Positions 4,593 to 5,264 of a stretch of 5,264 nt of DNA are shown in pieces. The stretch comes from an uncultured Clostridium sp. (GTDB lineage: Bacteria > Bacillota > Clostridia > Clostridiales > Clostridiaceae): contig CAKVNP010000187.1 in assembly GCA_934777095.1 (NCBI GenBank), forward strand, positions 1 through 5,264. The letters run 5' to 3'. Position 1 is the stretch's first letter; each line of letters starts with the position of its first letter. The notes below the pieces were generated by a model, which saw only the letters and a program-made list of their open reading frames with translations, was not told the origin of the DNA and searched no databases. The translations under genes were made by a program, and so were the position numbers.

Positions 4593-5264
4593 CTATGCAT
4601 CTATTTTTTGAATAAATTCTTCAATACTTTCACATTTTATAGAAAATCTTAACCACTTTTTTAATTTATCTATATTACTTTCACTTTCGATTATGCTTAT
4701 AAGTTCTTTAGAAACTTCACCAATTTCTTTTAAATTATCTAAAATATCTTCTCTCCTTGCTTTAATTTCTCCTAATCCAATGCCTTGCTTTTTGGCAGCA
4801 TTTAATCTAGTATTTTCATCCAATATAGCTTTTTCTCTCATTTCAGCAAGTCTCACTATCTCTTCATCACCGCTTATCTGCGATAAAATATCCATTGCTT
4901 CTTTTATCTCATGATCTTTTACCATAATGCTTTGTACCTCCTCACTGCATGGATTTATTATAAATTGTAACCACTTTTGTAATTTATCATTATATTCTTT
5001 ATTTGCTTTATTAAATTTATTTAGTTCTACAAAATGTATTTCTAATATATCGGTTAATTTATTTTGTTCTTCCGCTTCATATAGGTGATACCATGAATGA
5101 TATTTTATAGTATCTATGTAATCAAAATCCAATATATTAATTGTAATAGTTTTATTTAGTTTTGAATAATCTACACCCTTTTTTATTTGATTCATATACA
5201 TTTTACTCCAGTAAAAGAGTGTTCGTTCTATCATATTATACTTATTAATAAGCTGAATTTCTAC
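4593..5264 (-). CDS. Rpn-family recombination-promoting nuclease / PD-(D/E)XK putative transposase, 5' end beyond the window
   Basis: The reading frame is open to the right edge, giving 223 visible residues. An internal ATG at 5234 is not the start: ten further codons precede it in frame and read VEIQLINKYN. That VEIQ is the E-x-Q catalytic strand of the PD-(D/E)XK nuclease fold in this family; the first acidic residue should lie upstream, outside the window. The conserved block MIERTLFYWSKMYMNQIKKG follows, then TITINILDF, EIHFVELNKF, a helical region EAMDILSQISGDEEIVRLAEMREKA, and a coiled, charged tail ending FIQKIDA. Such genes are usually 280-310 codons, so about a quarter is missing. 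E. coli Rpn proteins are DNA endonucleases that promote RecA-independent recombination, and related genes are annotated as transposases without clear terminal repeats. A decayed partial copy lies directly downstream. Confidence 0.9.
   Translation of the reverse strand, partial: VEIQLINKYNMIERTLFYWSKMYMNQIKKGVDYSKLNKTITINILDFDYIDTIKYHSWYHLYEAEEQNKLTDILEIHFVELNKFNKANKEYNDKLQKWLQFIINPCSEEVQSIMVKDHEIKEAMDILSQISGDEEIVRLAEMREKAILDENTRLNAAKKQGIGLGEIKARREDILDNLKEIGEVSKELISIIESESNIDKLKKWLRFSIKCESIEEFIQKIDA

Noticed and set aside
4426..4611. 61-residue plus-strand open frame
   Set aside because: It is antisense to the decayed Rpn copy and reads through the palindrome; no family features are visible.
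4693..4914. 73-residue plus-strand open frame
   Set aside because: It lies fully antisense to the Rpn gene, and its Ser/Ile/Leu-rich composition is that of a shadow frame.
5232..5234. ATG at 5234 as start of the Rpn gene
   Set aside because: In-frame codons upstream reading VEIQLINKYN include the family's E-x-Q catalytic strand, so the gene continues beyond the window.
1..5264. CRISPR array, tRNA, rRNA or complete insertion sequence
   Set aside because: No regularly spaced repeats, no cloverleaf or rRNA-like GC-rich segment, and no paired terminal inverted repeats around the Rpn gene were seen.

Overview
The window looks like the chromosome of a low-GC Firmicute, most likely Clostridium or a close relative. 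It is strongly AT-rich, has purine-rich Shine-Dalgarno sites (AAGGAG, AGAGG, AAGGGG) before nearly every gene, and carries typical clostridial families: a MerR/GyrI-like regulator, GNAT acetyltransferases and an Rpn/PD-(D/E)XK transposase-like nuclease. Every apparently intact gene is on the minus strand, so the functional order runs from high to low coordinates.

Right end (about 4206-5264): an Rpn-family nuclease gene enters from beyond the window edge and stops at 4593. The next 390 bases hold no intact gene. They contain decayed pieces: a second, broken copy of the 3' half of the Rpn gene ending in a 20-bp quasi-palindrome; the first codons of a plus-strand gene with an excellent ribosome binding site (possibly an ASCH-domain protein); a perfect 12-bp inverted repeat; and the first codons of a minus-strand, GNAT-like gene whose start codon appears to have become AAG.

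Middle (2299-4205): three small enzymes probably form one transcription unit: a histidine phosphatase, a GNAT acetyltransferase whose start overlaps the phosphatase stop, and a metal-dependent amidohydrolase. Just after the amidohydrolase lies the C-terminal remnant of another GNAT gene (2180-2281). Next is a membrane-anchored M23 peptidase with an unusual spacing of its first zinc-binding motif, closed by an intrinsic terminator at 1231-1258.

Left end (1-1169): a self-contained regulatory module. A MerR-type promoter with the diagnostic 19-bp spacer and a centred dyad drives a MerR regulator with a GyrI-like ligand-binding domain. A beta-lactamase-fold serine hydrolase follows 16 bases later and runs off the left edge. 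The regulator probably controls itself and the hydrolase in response to a small molecule.

I did not find a clear new multi-gene system. The most informative points are the MerR operator, the variant M23 enzyme and the layered gene remnants at 4206-4592.
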